From positions 3,705,001 through 3,769,000 of the forward strand of contig CP007053.1 in the NCBI GenBank assembly GCA_000242935.3: DNA of 64,000 bases. The letters are read 5' to 3'. This document shows positions 63,857 through 64,000 of the stretch, one piece after another (the stretch's first letter is position 1; each line of letters starts with the position of its first letter). A model generated the notes under the pieces. That model was not told the DNA's origin. It searched no databases and was given only the letters and a program-made list of their open reading frames with translations. The position numbers and the translations under genes are program-made. Origin of the DNA: Opitutaceae bacterium TAV5. Its GTDB lineage: Bacteria; Verrucomicrobiota; Verrucomicrobiia; Opitutales; Opitutaceae.

Positions 63857-64000
63857 ATGTCCACCACCTCCGCCAACGAAAATTCGTCCGCACAACCTGC
63901 GCCGCAGCGCACCGCCCTCGTTACCGGCGCCGGCCGCGGCATCGGCAAGGCCATCGCCGAAGTCCTCGCCGCCGCGGGCCACACCGTCATCTGCGTCTCG
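63857..64000 (+). CDS. SDR-family oxidoreductase, 3' end outside window (FabG-like)
   Basis: Only the first 48 residues are visible. After a disordered leader (STTSANENSSAQPAPQ) comes TALVTGAGRGIGKAIAEVLA, the TGxxxGIG cofactor site of classical SDRs, and then the second strand TVICVS. It resembles 3-oxoacyl-ACP reductase, but the catalytic residues lie outside the window. Confidence 0.75.
   Translation, partial: MSTTSANENSSAQPAPQRTALVTGAGRGIGKAIAEVLAAAGHTVICVS

Overview
The window is GC-rich (roughly two thirds G+C by eye), densely coded on both strands, and looks like chromosome from a Verrucomicrobium of the Opitutaceae type. Pointers are the exosortase with PEP-CTERM proteins, pseudopilins with the H-x-DG style C-terminal motif, large secreted proteins of carbohydrate-active appearance, a BamA-Skp outer-membrane assembly pair (diderm cell), and intergenic hairpin repeats. 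The lineage call is inference from gene content; there is no rRNA or other direct marker, and I saw no tRNA, rRNA, CRISPR array, insertion sequence or prophage.

Layout. 1-10.4 kb: 5'-cut sialidase-like protein, universal stress protein, alanine dehydrogenase, a membrane-anchored unknown, an exosortase, a class IV aminotransferase, a coiled-coil/HTH protein and a divergent SDR / Gfo-Idh-MocA pair. 10.6-15.7 kb (minus): UbiB-type kinase, phasin-like protein, DUF1634 + TauE/SafE pair, dGTPase. 15.8-21.1 kb (plus): LacI-type regulator, PEP-CTERM protein, Asp-box beta-propeller (GH74-like), pseudopilin. 21.2-28.6 kb (minus): CreD, flotillin + NfeD-like pair, FUSC transporter, ribosome hibernation factor. 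28.6-41.6 kb (plus): SDR, RluA-type pseudouridine synthase, DnaB, BamA, Skp/OmpH, PEGA lipoprotein, GcvT, GcvH, a three-gene ABC-2 exporter, a stress protein and a small membrane protein. 41.7-46.4 kb (minus): MoxR - DUF58 - transglutaminase operon. 46.6-48.7 kb: YjbQ and fumarase C. 49.2-62.6 kb: a carbohydrate-type locus arranged around a LacI-family regulator, with five minus-strand genes (PEP-CTERM protein, binding-module protein, large toroid-like protein, GH43-like propeller, alpha/beta hydrolase) and, on the plus strand, a pseudopilin and a LamG-bearing paralogue of the toroid-like protein. The end holds a small DUF2007-like protein, an SGNH hydrolase and a 3'-cut SDR.

How the parts fit. 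The exosortase is the expected processing enzyme for the two PEP-CTERM proteins, both of which sit in carbohydrate-type loci next to LacI-family regulators and pseudopilins. DnaB, BamA and Skp are packed head to tail, with bamA starting inside dnaB. MoxR/DUF58/transglutaminase is a recurrent operon.

The most unusual non-coding feature is a set of about sixteen inverted-repeat or hairpin cassettes. Nearly all lie just downstream of stop codons, and none is in the divergent promoter regions. Arms and cores appear to shuffle independently: two elements share a core of about 60 bp (about 89% identical) but have unrelated arms, and two others share arm phrases but not cores. The most interesting protein family is the pair of large secreted toroid-like proteins, for which I cannot name a characterised family.
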